Shown piece after piece: positions 7,065 to 8,117 of a DNA stretch of 8,117 bases. The position numbers were made by a program, and so were the translations under genes. How positions within the stretch are numbered: position 1 is the stretch's first letter; the number at the start of each line of letters is the position of its first letter. This DNA comes from Syntrophaceae bacterium UBA6109 (lineage in GTDB: Bacteria > Desulfobacterota > Syntrophia > Syntrophales > UBA6109), in NCBI GenBank assembly GCA_002428445.1, contig DIWJ01000015.1:1-8117 (forward strand), written 5' to 3'. The notes beneath the pieces were generated by a model. That model worked only from the letters and a program-made list of their open reading frames with translations. It did not search any database and was not told where the DNA came from.

Positions 7065-7159
7065 TTATTTCAATGGGTTACGGATGGGATAGGCCTCTGA
7101 GGTTTGTCTACATTTGTCTACCTTTGTCCGCAGTTCTCTACATCCTGAAGCCTCATTAG
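7065..7159. other. Junction between chromosome and AT-rich region, putative att region
   Basis: Composition falls sharply after the tRNA: 40 of 60 G or C in 6241-6300 against 23 of 60 in 7261-7320. Between the tRNA and the next reading frame there is no gene, only the tandem 10-base repeats. This is the layout expected at one edge of an element integrated in the tRNA 3' end. No integrase gene and no second copy of the tRNA end lie within the window. Confidence 0.5.
7103..7142. repeat. Four tandem 10-base repeats beside the tRNA
   Basis: Positions 7103-7112 TTTGTCTACA, 7113-7122 TTTGTCTACC, 7123-7132 TTTGTCCGCA and 7133-7142 GTTCTCTACA form a directly repeated 10-base unit; the first two copies differ only in the last base and the others have diverged. 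They start 38 bases after the tRNA CCA. Iterated sites of about this length beside a tRNA attachment site fit arm-type integrase or excisionase binding sites. A different DNA-binding regulator of the downstream gene is also possible. Confidence 0.7.
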
Positions 7160-8117
7160 ATGTCAGGATTAAGATATTCGACGACAAAAAATAACGTAAT
7201 CGGCGACAACTTCTTCGAGTCTGATCGATCATTAACCTGTTCAACCAGATATGGGATGTATATGGGAAAATTGAAAGGATACCGCACCGGTCTAATATCT
7301 GATGATTGGAGTTTATTTCCTCCGGCACCATATAAGGGCAAGGGATGGATGATTAAATTTGAAAGATCAAAGGCGTCTAAAAAACATCATGCCTCTTATA
7401 ATGGCAAAGAAATGCAACCTAAGGAAATCACGATATATGCTCATAACTTTAATAGTGCCCAAAATGCGTTGGAGCTGATTAATTGTGCCCTTTTACTGCT
7501 TACGGCAGAGCCCCCCATGTGTGAAATTGAAGCCGCTATTCCTAAAGACAAAGGGGAGCGCAATAGAGTATTTCCCGAGAATTCATCGGGCCCTCCACTT
7601 TTACAAACATATGGTAGATTCGGTTTTCCAATTGCCTGCATGATTGCGACAAAAGCAAGTTATCGAAGATCATACAAATACGCATTGGCTAAGTTTGGAT
7701 TCGCATCTCGTCTTCACAGCATATTACGAGTCGATATTGATCCATATTTTTCGCCAGATCATTTAGGTGTTTCGCCTTTCATCTTAAATCATGTCAGGTT
7801 CGCCTATGCCATTATTGCAGCTTATTCAGTCATTGAAGAAATCGGCTTAGAGGTAAGAGCGTCGGCAAGAAACCCTTCAATACTCAATGGGGAATGGAAC
7901 CCCACTGTTAAGGCAGATTTAGAAGAGAGACTTAAGACGGCTGGAATAAAGCAAAATGAAACGTGGCCATGGGATCTTAGAGGTAAACCCACGCGTGTGG
8001 AGAAATCAAAGCAGCTTCCGTCAAAAGGAAAATGTGAATGGGCAAAAGGTCCATATGTAAGAGATTGTGAATTGGAAATAATTGATTGCATAAATTGTAA
8101 GAAAATCGAGCGTTGTT
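7160..8117 (+). CDS. Unknown accessory protein, 3' end cut by window edge
   Basis: From ATG 7160 the frame stays open for 319 codons to the last base. A TAG directly precedes this ATG, so it is the first possible one; ATGs at 7256 and 7262 are alternatives, and none has a strong ribosome site. I do not recognise the product. The N-terminal third is basic and polar. Residues 90-115 look like an amphipathic helix (LINCALLLL), 145-190 contain the aromatic and basic YGRFGFPIACMIATKASYRRSYKYALAKFGF, and 205-235 form a likely helix (FAYAIIAAYSVIEEIGLEVR) followed by NPSILNGEWNP. The last 30 residues hold five cysteines, two from the terminal repeat. No signal peptide is seen. Codon use is AT-rich, unlike the neighbours, which suggests horizontal origin. 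The helix followed by a charged tail loosely recalls HEPN-type proteins, but no clear RxxxxH motif is visible. If the terminal repeat is an IS end, the gene is interrupted at about residue 312. Confidence 0.75.
   Translation, partial: MSGLRYSTTKNNVIGDNFFESDRSLTCSTRYGMYMGKLKGYRTGLISDDWSLFPPAPYKGKGWMIKFERSKASKKHHASYNGKEMQPKEITIYAHNFNSAQNALELINCALLLLTAEPPMCEIEAAIPKDKGERNRVFPENSSGPPLLQTYGRFGFPIACMIATKASYRRSYKYALAKFGFASRLHSILRVDIDPYFSPDHLGVSPFILNHVRFAYAIIAAYSVIEEIGLEVRASARNPSILNGEWNPTVKADLEERLKTAGIKQNETWPWDLRGKPTRVEKSKQLPSKGKCEWAKGPYVRDCELEIIDCINCKKIERC
8096..8117 (-). repeat. Right copy of the 22-bp terminal inverted repeat
   Basis: The last 22 bases are the exact reverse complement of positions 1-22. 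Reading rightward it begins TGTAAGAAAATCG, so both copies point out of the window in the same sense. Here it lies inside the open reading frame and encodes CKKIERC. The eight bases before GTAAG (8089-8096, CATAAATT) do not match those next to the left copy (22-29, ACATAAGG). Confidence 0.9.

Noticed and set aside
7065..8091. Minus-strand frames of 66 to 89 codons opposite the right-hand gene
   Set aside because: They are short, mostly antisense to a much longer open frame, and have no convincing ribosome sites.
1..8117. The window as a complete circular or linear mobile element bounded by the terminal repeats
   Set aside because: It carries smc, ftsY and a tRNA, which are core chromosomal genes. 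No transposase, integrase or replication gene is visible, and the bases flanking the repeats show no target duplication.
1..8117. CRISPR array, retron or diversity-generating element
   Set aside because: No regularly spaced repeats of 24-40 bases, no reverse transcriptase motifs and no template-variable repeat pair were seen on either strand.

Overview
The window looks like a stretch of bacterial chromosome that ends in an accessory region. Positions about 227 to 6723 are GC-rich (hand count of line 6241-6300: 40 of 60 are G or C) and tightly packed with plus-strand genes. Gene content, GC richness and several dispersed intergenic repeat types suggest a deltaproteobacterium-like lineage (Desulfobacterota, possibly Syntrophales-like). 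This taxonomic guess rests on impression, not on a search.

Layout: (1) Positions 1-226 are a more AT-rich leader upstream of smc. They include a possible leftward gene start at the very edge and a candidate smc promoter. (2) smc (227-3799) encodes a complete chromosome-condensation ATPase. (3) A spacer of about 350 bases (3800-4145) holds a GC-rich hairpin and one or more dispersed-repeat fragments, with no convincing gene. (4) ftsY (4146-5087) encodes the signal-recognition-particle receptor GTPase. (5) A PPP-family metallophosphoesterase (5171-5818) is followed 5 bases later by a stand-alone glutamate formimidoyltransferase (5824-6723), whose ribosome binding site lies in the end of the phosphatase gene. 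(6) Positions 6724-6987 carry three more dispersed-repeat units and the promoter of a tRNA. (7) tRNA-Arg(CCT), with encoded CCA, spans 6988-7064. (8) Right after the tRNA the base composition drops (7261-7320: 23 of 60 G or C). Four tandem 10-base repeats follow, then a long reading frame of unknown function that is still open at the last base.

The host genes are housekeeping: chromosome organisation (smc), membrane protein targeting (ftsY), a probable signalling or nucleotide phosphatase, and histidine breakdown or one-carbon metabolism (formimidoyltransferase). They are probably co-oriented by chance or loose co-transcription, not one pathway. The tRNA 3' end, the composition shift and the iterated repeats together look like one edge of an integrated element, with the unknown protein as its first visible cargo.

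The most unusual structural fact is that the first 22 bases and the last 22 bases are perfect inverted repeats of each other. This suggests that the window stops at both ends on the same repeated sequence. Candidates are an IS-type end, a repeated or invertible coding module, or an assembly break at a repeat. The sequence alone does not decide between them.
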